Shown piece by piece: positions 22,832 to 35,092 of a stretch of DNA of 64,000 nucleotides. This stretch comes from Oryzias latipes. Its lineage: Eukaryota > Chordata > Actinopteri > Beloniformes > Adrianichthyidae. The translations under genes and the position numbers were made by a program. The stretch is taken from positions 27,448,707-27,512,706 of the forward strand of contig NC_019862.2 of assembly GCF_002234675.1 (NCBI RefSeq), in the 5' to 3' direction. Position 1 is the stretch's first letter; the number at the start of each line of letters is the position of its first letter. The notes below the pieces were generated by a model that was not told the DNA's origin, did not search any database, and was given only the letters and a program-made list of their open reading frames with translations.

Positions 22832-23471
22832 TTACAAACCAGTGGCGGCTACTGGTCTGTCAGAGAGGGGAAGCTCATTTTCGGCCTACATCATAAAATT
22901 GTCTATTTATTTAAAAGTAAAAAGTCAAGCAATTTCACGAAGCAAATATCAAAGAAATAGGTTGCAGCAGTTTTTATTTTGACTGAACTTGAGGAATCCG
23001 CGATGGGACTGAGCGCGAATAGCTTCAGTGATTCCTTATAGTACAGATTGGCTGTCTGTCAAAAGGAGATGCAGTCTTACGACAGACCCTCCAATCATCA
23101 CGCAGAAGCTCGGAGCCCACTCCCCCTTCACCCCCAGAGACGCTGAGCGTCCGTGGACGAGACATAATCGCAGTGTTTATCCAATGACCGTCTAGTTTCG
23201 AAGCGCTGAAAAAAAAACGGTCAAAGCAGCCCCATTGAAGTCAATGGACGCTGGGCTTCAATAGGGAAATGCACTGTGACCCTGCGGAAATGTATGAGAA
23301 GGAAATCGAGTCAGCCGACCTGCTATATGTAACTGATTTTGAAGGAACTCGTCTTTGAGATGAACGTTTTCTAATGCATTTTTAGTCAGTAAAATGTTAA
23401 TACAATAGTACATATTTGACCATTAATTTTGTGACATTATAAGGGAAGTCGAGCTTCCCTTGCAGTCTTAA

Positions 23472-24155
23472 GGCCCGTACACACCGGGACGAATATTCGC
23501 CAGGCGTTATTCGCCAGCGTTTTTCGCCACGTTTTTTGTGTTCACACCCAGGCGATTTTCGCTGACGATGAGCCGAGCGAACATGCAATTTCCTTCCCTG
23601 ACATTAGATGGCGCTTAATGTAAACAGAAATACTCCTGTACACAAGGTGGCGCTGCGCAACTTTACGCTTCTTAAAGTCGCTTTTGACTCAGAAGAAGAG
23701 AGCAAGTATTTACGCACTTGTCAGAATAATACAAAGAAAACATGAATATTTCAAGCACCAGTAGCTCCAACTGGTGCTTGGTTCGGGGATATTTTAGAAT
23801 GTCCGTCATTATTTCTTCGCGGCAGTGTAGACACTACTTGGCGTCTATCTTCTTCGCTGGTATGTGTGCTCAGCAAGGCAGTTTTGTGTTTGAGCGCCCC
23901 CAAGTTGTGTTTTGCTGTAACTTCAGAAGCTCCAGACACGTGTGCAAAAGCGCCATTCTCATTGGTCAAATAGATTTCGACGCAACGCGTCGAAAAAAAC
24001 AAACAAACCCGAGGCGTTTGTTTTTTTTGACGCTTTGGCGCGTGGCGTTTTTTCGCGTCGGTGTGCACACTCTCATTGGTGCCCTTTGTTTAGTCACGAG
24101 GCGTTAAACGTCGGCGAAAATCGCCGGCGAAATTCGTCCCGGTGTGAACGGGCCT
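23472..24155. mobile_element. Nested TIR element with GGCCCGTACACACCGGG-type ends
   Basis: The left end GGCCCGTACACACCGGGAC and the right end GTCCCGGTGTGAACGGGCC are inverted repeats of about 20 bp followed by CG-rich GGCGAA/TTCGCC blocks. TTAA abuts the left end and TTAA lies one base from the right end. About 680 bp, with no intact transposase. The superfamily is uncertain. Confidence 0.65.
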
Positions 24156-24159
24156 TTAA

Positions 24160-24365
24160 CCCTTGTGCCATCTTAGATGACCCCACCCTTACATTGACGT
24201 GTTCTCCCTACCATGACAAAGGTGGATAAAGGTGGAAAAGATTTCATGTAATCCATGGACACCAGTGAAGATCACAAATCATTGAAGAAAAAAGGTTCAG
24301 CGCACTGTTTAGTGGGTCTAAATGACCCAACTCCCAATGTTTAAGTGCCTAGGATAGCACAAGGG
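24160..24365 (+). mobile_element. piggyBac-like MITE, copy 2
   Basis: 206 bp with CCCTTGTGC at the left and GATAGCACAAGGG at the right, flanked by TTAA and TTAC. It abuts the right end of the preceding element and shares its TTAA, so it inserted at that junction. Confidence 0.8.
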
Positions 24366-24391
24366 TTACAGAAATCGCCACTGCTACAAAC

Positions 24392-26083
24392 TGTTTTGTT
24401 TTAGAAATACACGAGTTTTTATTTCTTAGGATCTTGTAGAAAATAATTCTAGTGTGACAAGTAAAGAAACTGGATTTAGGATATAGTTTTAATACTGTGT
24501 CTGTTTTTAAACATCTAAGATTTAAAGTTTTTGTTTTTAAAAAAAATCTACTTTGTCATCAGTCTGATTCAGTTTCTTCATCTTCTTCTCAGTTTTTTCT
24601 CTTTGCAGACCAGGCCGCGTTCTTTCAAATGACTTTAAGTCAAACCCCCCAAACATGTTCGTTTCATTTTGGTCTCACTCTGCTGTTCTACCTTCGCTGT
24701 AGTTTGAACCGGCGCTGATGCTTTCGTCATTGTTCTCTTCACTCTTCAGCCCTGAAGGCAGAGTAAACACTGGTGTGGGAGAGGCCTCTCACCAGAGCCT
24801 CTATAACCCTCATCTGTGGACCGTCTGTGTTTGTTGCTTTATTACAGTTTTCTGTAAACCGATATTGTCTGTAAACAGAAATGTTTCATCTTTACTAAGG
24901 TGCCTCTGCTGTTGTGGTTAAACCAAGATTCACTGTCTGAGAGGCTAGAGGCTATTCTGATAGTCTCTCAGACTCTGAACACAAATCTGCCCACAATCTT
25001 AAAAAAGAGCTTTTTCTTTACAGACATTAGGACAGGTACTTGTTAGGGATGTCAATCATAAAACTGCTGTAATTTCGTGTATTTTTGAGGTGGAAAATCA
25101 TATGGTAAACATGCACTTCATTAATTCTCTGTTGCACTATTGTATTTATTTTTATTGTTCTGTGTCTATGTTTGTGGCTCATTACAGTTTATTTGATTAT
25201 TTTTATTTTATTCTTATTCTTAGTGTTGTATGTGGCACATTGGCCCCGCAGGACTTCCTAGTCTGTGAAACTGTTTTATTCATTTCACTGACAATGGCAA
25301 TTAAAATCGCTCTGACCTCTGACCTAAAACTGTTAAGAGTCATAACTGCTGGTAATGTGTGCATTTAACATGCGAAGGTCTGAGGTGTGGAGTGAACCTA
25401 AATCAATAATTGGACCCTTTTCACCTGATTTTAATATTGTTTCCTTGTTGGTTTGCTGTTTAGCCCATTAAGACCTAGAACACCATCTGACATTCTGGTA
25501 GGAACCCGCAAATTTAAGGGTTAGGGCACAAAAACTATTTATGTCAATATTGCTTAAGGGAACAAAATGTTCTTTTCTTTTTTTTGAGAGCAGTATAGAG
25601 CACCCATACATGACTCATTAGCGACTCGCCATTTTATTGCAACATTTTTTATTTATAGTGTTAAGTTTCCACAAGGATTTTCACTCTATCACTTTAGTTT
25701 TAAATCAATATGTGTGTTCAGTCATGATCTGCTTTCAGATTCGGTTCCTTCTAAGTTTTTCCTTGTCAAACATGCACAGCAGTTCCTACTAATCCTTTGC
25801 ATATTTTCAGTTTGACTTTGCTATCTGCACTCATCTCCACCCCTTTGTCACCTCCTATCCTAAATGTTTGTCTTTTTCTCTGATTTAGCTAAAATAGGAA
25901 CAACCTGTTGAGTCTAATTTTAAAGGGACTTAAAATCAAAAAGAGCCCTGCAGTGCATTTGTTAAACAGCTGTTACATTCAAGGGCCTATGCTATTCTTG
26001 AGCCTTTTATAGTAAAAAAAATCCATGTATATAATATATTACCTTTGGCACATAAAAAATGAATTGTTAATTAAATACAGTAT
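24392..26083. other. Gene-free stretch with a LINE-like tail at about 25085-25330
   Basis: No gene recognised. 25085-25330 looks like a fish LINE 3' tail: TTGCACTATTGTATTT, GTCTGTGAAACTG, then ACAATGGCAATTAAAATCGC. The rest is AT-rich without features. Confidence 0.45.
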
Positions 26084-26345
26084 TCCCCCGTATTCGTTGG
26101 GGTTAGGGACCAAAGACACATGCGAATCCGCAGAATCCGCGAGTAACCCTTGTGCTATCCTAGGCACTTTAACTTTGGGAGTTGGGTCATCTAGACCCAC
26201 TAGACAGTGCGCTGAACATTTTTTCTTCAGTGATTTGTGAACCTCACTGGTGGAGGTCCACCTTTGTCATGGTAGGGAGAACATGTCAATGTAAGGGTGG
26301 GGTCATCCAAGATAGCACAAGGGATACAGAGAACCGTAATTATCC
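26084..26345. mobile_element. Diverged TIR repeat with a reverse piggyBac-like MITE inside
   Basis: CAGTATTCCCCCGTATTCG at about 26080 begins a repeat of a type common in fish (CGCGAATCCGC motifs). At 26147-26323 it contains a reverse copy of the CCCTTGTGCTATC family, 177 bp with an internal deletion, flanked by GTAA and ATAC. The outer repeat is assigned only by pattern. Confidence 0.6.
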
Positions 26346-26673
26346 CCCGATTGATTATTATTCTCTGTGATTATCTTCCTCAGTGCTTCTGAGTCAGCTG
26401 ATGCTATTTCTCCATGCAGGAGCACAAACTTCAGCATTTCCTGAGCTCTTTTCCCATCAGGAAACGAGACGACTGGATCTCTGAGGCACCAGCTTTCGCT
26501 CCTTGTGGGTGTCGCCCATCTCATGACGTCATCCTGGAGTCGGCCTCGGTGGTGTTTCTGTGTTTTACCCACGATAACAAAAAAACATCCGAACTTTTGC
26601 AAAGATGGATGAGCATACTGTGCATATAAAAGGAAAGCGTTCTTGCCAATCACCGCCAGCTCCATGGAGAACG

Positions 26674-26698
26674 TGGGTGTGTGTGTGTGTGTGTGGGT

Positions 26699-26733
<35 letters not shown>

Positions 26734-26737
26734 TGTT
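26674..26737. repeat. (GT)n microsatellite
   Basis: GT repeat with one GGTGG interruption. Confidence 0.95.
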
Positions 26738-29228
26738 AGTTAGCCTGGGGGCGGTGCTGGCAGCACAGACTCTTCCTGAACGGGGCTGTTCGCACTTATC
26801 TGCGTCACAATGTAAGAAAACCCGCTCGTTTTCAAGGGAGGGTCTGGTACTCAGAGCGCAGGAATCCTCAGAAATGTGTTAACGGATCAAAACACTGCTT
26901 AAGACACTTAAAAGCTAAATAAATGTTTGTTTGGTGCATGATATAGGACTTTGATTTGTAAAATGAAAAATGGCCCAAAATAAAGCTCTGAAGCACATTC
27001 TTATTTTAGAAAAAGTGAGTTACAACCAGTCTTTTTGGTTACAGAAAGGGCATTATGTAAGTAAAAAATGTTGAATAAATAATGTAATAAAAACAAAGAT
27101 ATTTGACTTTTTAACTTTTCTCTAATATAATCTTACAAATCTATGAGGAAGTTTTTTTTTAACTCAACAGTTTGAAATTGGATTTGAAATTTTAATTGAA
27201 ATAAAGGTAATGTATTTTTTTTACTTAATAATTTGAAAGATTATTTTCTCATTGTTTTTTTTTCCAGTTTTTTTTTTCTTTAAAGCATTAGATTTGCCTT
27301 TTTTACATTTATTATAGATTAGCAGCTCACATACAGACAGTAGGAAATTGATTTGTGGACCAAAAACACTTTTGAGTTTTTAACAACACTTTGCTGTGTT
27401 TGATTCCCATCTCTTGAACTACTACTACCTGTGCTGGACTGGAGCTTTATGTTTCCTTGACTCCTGGACAAGATAAAGATGTCGGTGTGTGGAAAGTCAC
27501 AGCTGGGGAGGCAGGCGAGCAGAGACAGGCTTATCTTTCACTGTCTCACTCTTGTTATAGCCAAGGCCAGACAGAGATTCAAAGCCTGCTGCAGCTCCTG
27601 TGGCAGTCAAGTACTTTTCCATTACACACCGGGTCCTTTTGCCAGCAGAGAGTGGCAGGGAGGCCCGTGCAATGAAGATTTGACTGCTCTGAAAATGGAG
27701 GAATCGGTCACATTTCTTTTGCACCTTCTTTCTGACACGAGAGACTAAAGGAGGGAAAGTTCATTATGAAAGGTGGCTGGCAGTTGGGACGTGTTGAGGA
27801 AACTGAGCTGTGCATCACAAAGACCACCGAATGAAAGAGGATGATGTAAGAGCTTCATGGCCACCACTCTGCTCATGCCACCGCCTGGACTGATCCTTCA
27901 GCGCTTTGCCCGGCTTGGTTAAGATTCAGGAAGCTCCAAAACAAATAAAATGTTATTTGAGATGGAGAAAAAAACTCAAACTCAATGTCTTCTCTTAATA
28001 AACTTAGTAATTTTTCCAAGTTAGCATTATTGCTGAATAATGGAAAAAGAAAAATAAGCTACTGATCTCAGTTAAAATTTATATAATTTCGTGAAACATC
28101 ATGGTACTAGAAAACAAAAACTTAATGTTTCTCCTGTTTATATAGTGTTCCCTTGTTCATTGTGGGAGTTACACTTCAAGGACATGACACGAACATTTTC
28201 ACACTTTTCTGTCTTGTTTAAACTCTCAAAGGTTAAACTTTCGTAGAAAAATGAGTCCAACATAATAGAATGAAAACAAAGACCTATCTGATCTAAGATT
28301 TATGTAGAATTGGAGAGCTAAATGTATCTGTACAGGAGACACAGCACGGAGGAGATTGATTGACAAGGTCTCCGGCCAATCTGGACACAGAACACAGTGA
28401 GCCATTAACCAATGTAACAGAAAAAATGGAGGGACAGCAAGACCACGAAATAGGAACTGCAATATACCAAGGGAACACTAATAAGTATCTGCCTGTGGTA
28501 TTCTTCATTTTCAGCTCAGACTGTAATTACATGTTTATGCCATAAGGGCAACTTCATGCCTTCCTGGTTGAAGCCCTTTTAAGTAGCTGGAGCCAGACAC
28601 ATTCTCCATGTAACCACAAGATTAATGAAAGGAGAGGACCCCTCCTTTACCCCACTCAGTTTCAGTTTTTTTTTAATACTTTTGCTACAGCCCAACAACT
28701 TATTTGACCGTCAATTCATGATTACATTTGCCAGTCTAGAAAAAAAAAAGGATTCTCAGGTCTCCCCCTGTCTTGGCATCTCTTCCTGCTATTCCAGCTG
28801 ATGGTGAGGCGTGTCCCAGCCCAGCCCACAGATATCAGGCCAACTCACAGCACACCAGCCGATCTGCTCCAACAGGGTGATCTCCAGCTCTACTAAAACT
28901 CAATTTATCATCCGTGGTGTTTACTTCTTCTGTCACACTGTGGCTTGTGTTCATCCCTATCATTGCTTTTTAACTATTTTATTCTATTATTGTTCTGATT
29001 CCACATTAAATTCAAGAGATTTTATGAATTCTCTTATGGGACAATCCACAAAGTACTAGACAAAATGCCCAAAACTCATTCAAAAACTCCAAAAGTTTCT
29101 CCTGAGTGTAGCACTCTGTGGATTGTCCCTTTAGTTCAAATTTCTAGCAGAAAATAAATGGAGGCAACAGACCAAATGGATTGCCTTGATGTCTTTTTTG
29201 AAAGGTAATTGCCACAATCCAAATAGTC
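26738..29228. other. Gene-free intergenic DNA
   Basis: No gene, RNA or clear transposon recognised. 27450-27760 is less AT-rich than its surroundings, but I see no supported coding sequence. Confidence 0.5.
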
Positions 29229-29790
29229 TCATATTCTCCATCCATCCATCCCTCCATCCATCCATCCATCCATTTAGAATCACGCTTGCTGTAGCCGACC
29301 CAGCTTTCGTTTGACAGAGGCGAGGTACATCCTGGACAGACTGCCTGTCTGTTTCAGGGCCACACACTCACACACTTACATTTACACCTCAGAGTCACCA
29401 ATTCACCTATCATTCATGTTTTGGGACTGTGGGAGGACAGTGGAGTGCCCAGATCTCTTCTCCATTGCTTAGGCTTTTCCATCCATTCATCCCTTTCTGG
29501 GTTTTCCAGAGCCTGTCCCCGGCTACTGTTGGCCCTGTACACATTGCCAGCCGGCTGCAGAGCCACACAATCCCACACCATTACCTACTTACAGTCACAC
29601 CCAGGGACAATTTAGAGTAACCAAACAACCTATGATTGTGGGAGGAAGCTGGGGAGCCCAGAGAAAACCCACACGTGCATGAGGAGAGCATGCAACTCCA
29701 CACAGAAAGGTCCCAGCAGGATTTGAACCAGGACCCTCCCGCTGTGGCACAGTGCCTGAGTGAGGCCACTGTACCACCAACCTTGCTTCT
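29229..29790 (-). repeat. SINE-like repeats in reverse orientation with CCAT tail
   Basis: Starts with a (CCAT)n tract, the complement of the GGATGGATGG tail. It continues with the complement of the same fish SINE-like body seen at 22080 and 59165, including CACACAATCCCACAC and GGAGAGCATGCAACTCCAC, and ends in the complement of the tRNA-like head near 29730-29790. It may be two overlapping copies. Confidence 0.6.
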
Positions 29791-32466
29791 GCATTTTTTA
29801 AATTTATTTTATATTCCTTATGTTCTTGTAGTTGCTGATTTTTTTGTTTGTTTGTTTTGTTTGTTTCTTTGTTCCTGTTGTCATCTGCCTGGACACTCCT
29901 GATAGAAGTTCCTGTCCATGACGCTTGGTAATATTAAATATTTCTTTCAACATTGTCTGGAATCAAAGATAATGTGGATATCACATTTTGTTTATTCTTC
30001 CAGTAGCTTTTCAGTAAGTTTTGTTGCACCACTCCTAAGCAGTGTGAATTTTGGGGGATATATGGATTTATGGATGTCTTAACAGAGGCCATGAAGTTGG
30101 ATAATGTTAGGGTAGAAGATGTTCATGATAGAGTGAGGTGGAAAAGGATGATTCGCTGTGGCAACCCCAGAGAAAGAAGACTCTCATTTCACACGCTGAC
30201 TGGCACCAGGGAACAGTGCAGTATTGCACCTCCGCAGGCAGCCAGGCAGTCCGTACTGGAGACTGGCACCAGAGAGATTACAACAATTTCATAATACGGA
30301 CATTGGGGTCAACTATGTGGCACGCTGTGACGAGGCCCACAATCTCCGTGTTATTCGTTGGCCCTCCTTTTGGAAATGCCTATGCTTCTTAAGAATATGC
30401 ATGTGGAGATTCTCAGTTATCCAGGTCATGTTGTCAAAAGATTCTGTTTTTCAGCGCATCTGAACTTTAAAAGTTCACCTTCAAGATGTTTGGCTGTTAA
30501 ATTCTAACAGCTGATGGGGAAATTCAGGATTTTTATGTGCTGACTGCTTTAAAAATGTGGCAAAAAAGTCAACCCTCAGTCATGTGGAAACGGGGTGTCT
30601 GCAGGCGAAAAATGGACAAATGTGAACGGGACACGCAGGTGGTTGTGTAAAATCTATCAAGATTGTTAACCTCTCGATAAATCTGCAGGGCAAACCTTTC
30701 ATGCACGTTTTCTACGGGCATGCTGCGGCCAAATTCTCACACTAAACACGTGAACAACACATAATAATAAGTAAGGGTGAGGTGGGTGAGACAAAGGCAT
30801 GTCGTACCTATTTTCCTTTTTTTTTTACCCCCTCCCCCAAATTATTGCACTGTGCAAGGGCCAGTTAGTGCTGTTCAAGTAAGTGCACGCTCCTTGAGTC
30901 CACGTTGAGCGCTCCTTACGCGTAGCGACTGTTAGAAAGATCAGGAAATTTGACAATTGCAGTGTAGTACTTGTAGTGTAGTACTTACCACTTGCCTCAA
31001 GGAAACAGTGGATGGATGCAGGATGCAGCACCTCTGCATTGTCAACAATCCAGAATGATCTGCTAATGTTCTTCCTTTGTTGTAGTGGTGGGGGGTACAC
31101 ATCAGTGGTTTGTTGTTGGTGCGTGGTGGGTGTGACCACACTCTGGTCTCCTGAGGAAAAAATGTCAACACAGGACTGAACACAGGAGACAAGAATTGTC
31201 TCAGACCTCCCCCTCTAAAGAGAGAAGGTTTCTCCATTTGAACATAGATGCTTTATTGACCTCTTTTTTTAATCCATCAGTGCTCTGTGTCCAGAATGTG
31301 ACTCTATTCTCCTCAACAGTGACTATGTGCTGTGAACCCTGAGATCACTGAAATCATGAGGAATTCCTGCAGTTCGTCTAAACAACAGACACAAGAACAT
31401 GCTGTGGGGTGTGAGATGAGCCTGTTCAGTGTAATGCAATAGGGTTAGAATTATGCCCTTTTCTGTGTCTGGGCCTCAGGGCAACGGGGCAGATTAACTT
31501 GCTGACAAGCCTCAGTACATGTTTAACACTCATGCAGTTGACCTTTCACTAGCTTGGACCTTCCGTTAAAAAGCAGTTTTATGTCTGTATCAAGAAAAAA
31601 AAAATCTCTCCCTGGTACAATTTGATTCTTTAACACTCAATCATCTCAGCAATTTTATGAATGAAAAATCTCAAGCAGGAACCATTATGGTGTAACATTT
31701 CCAACAAAGAGGCTAAATGGCCACTAACACAAGAAGCTCACTTTCAGATCCATTTAGACTTCCATCTCAGCCAACTATTGGATTTAATCCATTTCACAAC
31801 GCTCACCAGCAAAAAAAAAACGGCAACAGCAATAATAATGCTTTTGTCTGGAGCTGCGCTGCACGCAGCAAAAGTGAGAAACCAAAGGGAAAGCTGGGAA
31901 CCAGTAGGTCACTGAGCTCAACTTACTCACCTCTTGTTCCCACAAAGCATTTGGCTGCCCTCCCACATCCCACTTTTGGCTCCACTGATCCAGAGGGGGA
32001 GAGGTGCTGTTATTCTTAGTTTTAAATCCCAACCTGCTTTTATTATCCTACAACCGTATTTTGTGGTCACGGGATGAAGATGAGCTGGGTGTGTAAACAT
32101 GAGGGCCAAGCCCCCTCCTGAGTCATCAATGCAAAACATCTTTCCCAAGAGTCGACCACTTGGAGAACGATGGTTCCCATCAGCATTTGGTTGATCTTTC
32201 TTCCTGCAAAAAAAAGGATTGTTTTAGGGGGAAGGATCTAAAAAGCCAGAAACATGACTCCTTAAACAGCAGTAGGGCAATGCAGAGAACAGATCTATGC
32301 TATTAACCTGTCTTCTACTCTGCAGGCAGTGCACGCTAACACCTGCTTGTGTTTGTCTTTAACAGTATTTGCTGATTTTACTCCTGGTAAGAGCACGTTT
32401 CCCTGTTAAGAGTGATTCCACAAGCCATCTACCTGGAGCTTGTTAAAACTAAACCCTCTTTCAACA
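29791..32466. other. Gene-free intergenic DNA
   Basis: No gene recognised. 30090-30190 reads VRWKRMIRCGNP on the plus strand, a motif seen at the 3' end of some fish retroelements, but it is too short to classify. Confidence 0.45.
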
Positions 32467-32470
32467 TTAA

Positions 32471-32675
32471 CCCTTGTGCTATCTTAGATGACCCCACCTT
32501 TGCATTGACGTGTTCTCCCTACCATGACAAAGGTGGATAAAGGTGGAAAGATTTCATGTAATCCATGGACACCAGTGAAGATCACAAATCATTGAAGAAA
32601 AAAGGTTCAGCGCACTGTCTAGTGGGTCTAGATGACCCAACTCCCAATGTTAAAGTGCCTAGCATAGCACAAGGG
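32471..32675 (+). mobile_element. piggyBac-like MITE, copy 4
   Basis: 205 bp, termini CCCTTGTGCTATC and GCATAGCACAAGGG, flanked by TTAA and TTAC. The interior is nearly identical to the copies at 24160, 42329 and 47519. Confidence 0.85.
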
Positions 32676-32942
32676 TTACTACTTGAGATGAAATCTGGAC
32701 CAGGCCACCTTCAGGCTGTTTCATAGTGTTGCCTCCATGCAACATTAATTGGATTCCTAGACGAAGCTTTTACGATCTTCAACCAGGACAAACAGCTTGC
32801 ACCATGCGTTGTTCCTAACCCACTCTGGTATCTGCTGAGGTCCACTTTTCATTTCAGCGATTTCAACTAAAAACAATCCCCTTCAAAGTTCATCAAAATG
32901 AGTTCAGTGGATTATCTAGGCCAGCATGAAGAATGATTGTGG

Positions 32943-33525
32943 AGTCTCACTCCAATCATCTTTTGATATAATTTAAAAGCATTCCCTGTGTATGATTATG
33001 CAGTTTTAGCCCAAATTTAAAAAAAAATGCTTGGTTTTTTTTCTCTAGGACATAGTTTCTGCAAAGTGGCAGGAATTCATCAGAAATTTGCTTCAGAGTT
33101 GTGGGCAGGACTATTGGTAAGGAGTCAGCCCGCCCCCACTTCCCATCACCTATCTGTTTACATGCTCTCCCACTTGCCCTTACAACCCCAACCTAGCATT
33201 ACTGGTACAACATAAATTGTGAGCTATATTGGAGCTAACCAGCTGTACTGTTTTGATCCAGATTCCAGCTCAGACAAGAAAAAACAGACGTGACTGGATC
33301 TATTCTTCTGCAAGTGGAGTGGAGCAGGAAGCTGATTGTGGCTTCTACGTCACACCGACAAACTTTTTCAAACTGTAGTTTTTCGTCCGCTCCCAATTCA
33401 CAGCGATTTGAATAAAGTAAAACTCAGATATGCACCATTAATCGCATTTTTCAGATCATGAGAAAAGGCCATGAGAACATGTTAAAAACACCAAAAACAC
33501 AATTTTCATCTGAGTGATTCTTTAG
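32943..33525 (-). mobile_element. CCCACTC-ended MITE, copy 2, reverse, long form
   Basis: Reverse copy of the family at 15922. It begins TCTCACTCCAATCATC and ends with the complement of the GGTTTTTGGTGTTTTT left end. It keeps a middle section with the coding remnant shared with 54467 and 56645 (decayed CCAGCTGTACTGTTTTGATC). Confidence 0.6.
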
Positions 33526-33867
33526 GGACAAGTGTTCCTCACAGGGAAGGCTGATTTGATCGAAGGAACTATTTACTCCAAGTTGTTTTGAACAGTGAAG
33601 TGCTTCTATTTACAATGAGTTCACACTTTTGTGACATCTTTAGACAGCGTCCCTGGAGTGTGCCTCTTGTTGGCAGAGAAGATGCAAAGCAACTACTTCT
33701 AATGTGGGAGCAGAAGCTCACTAAAATAATCATGTTATCTGTTTAGAGGAGGGCTCAGTCACAAATGTGTGGGCTCATCCAAAACCCAGCTGCCTTACAC
33801 AAATATATCGTTTAACATGAGCCAGAACAGGAGACAGGTATTTCATTTCCACTTGAGTTTTTTCATT

Positions 33868-34204
33868 GTAATTAAAATCAATCAAGTTATTATTTGTATA
33901 GCACTTATTTAAGCAGAAGCAACCAAAGTGCTTAACATAAAATCAACGACAATATGATACAATAAAGAAAAAATAAAAGCAATAAACCAATAATTCAATT
34001 CAATTCAATTCAATTTTATTTGTATAGCCCAAAATCACGACAACAGTCGTCTCGATGGGCTTCGAAGTAAAACATGAAATCAAAAGGATCACGAATACAA
34101 AGAGTTCAATAGAAAAATACTAAAATGAACTAACAAACTGACTAAGCTATACTGGCATCCCTGCCCTTAGACCCCCCTTCGCGGGGGGGTCTTTTTTTTC
34201 CAAC

Positions 34205-34232
<28 letters not shown>
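33868..34232. repeat. Two adjacent fish LINE/SINE-type fragments with poly(A)
   Basis: TATTATTTGTATAGCAC at about 33888 and ATTTTATTTGTATAGCCC at about 34011, the second preceded by a (CAATT)n tract. These are widespread fish repeat motifs. The block ends with a C8-type hairpin and an A-run at 34206-34232. Confidence 0.5.
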
Positions 34233-34236
<4 letters not shown>

Positions 34237-34516
34237 ATTAGTCCCATTTCTGCATTAGAAACAATAAAACAACAAAAGAATAAAATGAACAAGCTGACCC
34301 ACTTAATCTGGTCACGGGAGTTAAAAGCCTGACTAAAAAGATGAGTTTTTATGGTTTGTAACCATAAAGCAAAATCGTTTTCATTAATTTTTTCAGACCA
34401 GAAAAGGGAAGGAGCAGTCACACGACATAAAAGTTTAAGCTAGTCGAGAAATGTTTTTACATAAAATCCAAATAACTAAGATTGTGTCAGAATTCCTGAC
34501 ATTATATATCCACTAT

Positions 34517-35092
34517 ATAGTGCGTTCACCATTTTGTAGTGCTGTCTGAGTCTAAACTCTGCCTGAATTCCCACCCTAATTCCCGACTACTAAAAAAATA
34601 TATAGTGCGACAGTATAGTGCGCTGAATTTTAAAAGCAATTCGGACACCATGCTCACTACTTTTTTTTTTTGTTAACGGCGGATATGACGTCATCGAGTT
34701 CATGAAGTTAAAATGTAATTAAAATGAGCGCTTTGCAAGGATTATTTATGAGTCCACTGTCTTCTGAAGATAAAAATGTTGAAAAAATACATTTAAATAT
34801 TTTTTTGGCAAGAAATTTTCCGAAGCGGTGCATTGTGGTTTATATTCCCCGATCTGTTGAGCATCGATGCACACTGGTTTTACGCAGAGACTTCTGGGAA
34901 ATTTCCAGGGCACTCAATTTTGGAATTGTATATTTGGACAGCACTACAAAATGGCGAACGCACTTTATATTTCGGACACAGGGTACAATTCCAAAATCGA
35001 GTGCCCTAGAAATTTCCCACAAGTCCCTGCGAAAAACCAGTGTCCATCAATGCTTAGCAGATCGGCGAATATAGACCACAATCCACTGCGTT
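34517..35092. mobile_element. Fold-back element with about 108-bp inverted arms
   Basis: 34823-34930 and 34984-35092 are inverted repeats, about 88 percent identical by eye, around a 53-bp loop. The loop contains GCACTACAAAATGGCGAACG, itself the complement of CGTTCACCATTTTGTAGTGC at about 34523, so a second, outer inverted repeat is present. This explains the similar open frames on both strands. No transposase. Confidence 0.6.

Larger units (their letters stand above)
22840..24383. mobile_element. hAT-like non-autonomous element carrying two nested insertions
   Basis: It begins CAGTGGCGGCTA and ends TCGCCACTG, hAT-type termini. Flanks TTACAAAC (22832-22839) and CTACAAAC (24384-24391) form an 8-bp target duplication with one mismatch, the size hAT elements make. 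The host sequence is 22840-23467 plus the last 15 or so bases; the rest is occupied by the insertions at 23472-24155 and 24160-24365. No transposase. Confidence 0.7.

Noticed and set aside
26303..26665. 120-codon minus-strand open frame
   Set aside because: Partly inside a reverse MITE; no recognisable protein family.
34171..34200. GC hairpin followed by a T-run, like a bacterial intrinsic terminator
   Set aside because: The window is nuclear vertebrate DNA and the hairpin sits at the end of a retroelement-type repeat with a poly(A) tract.
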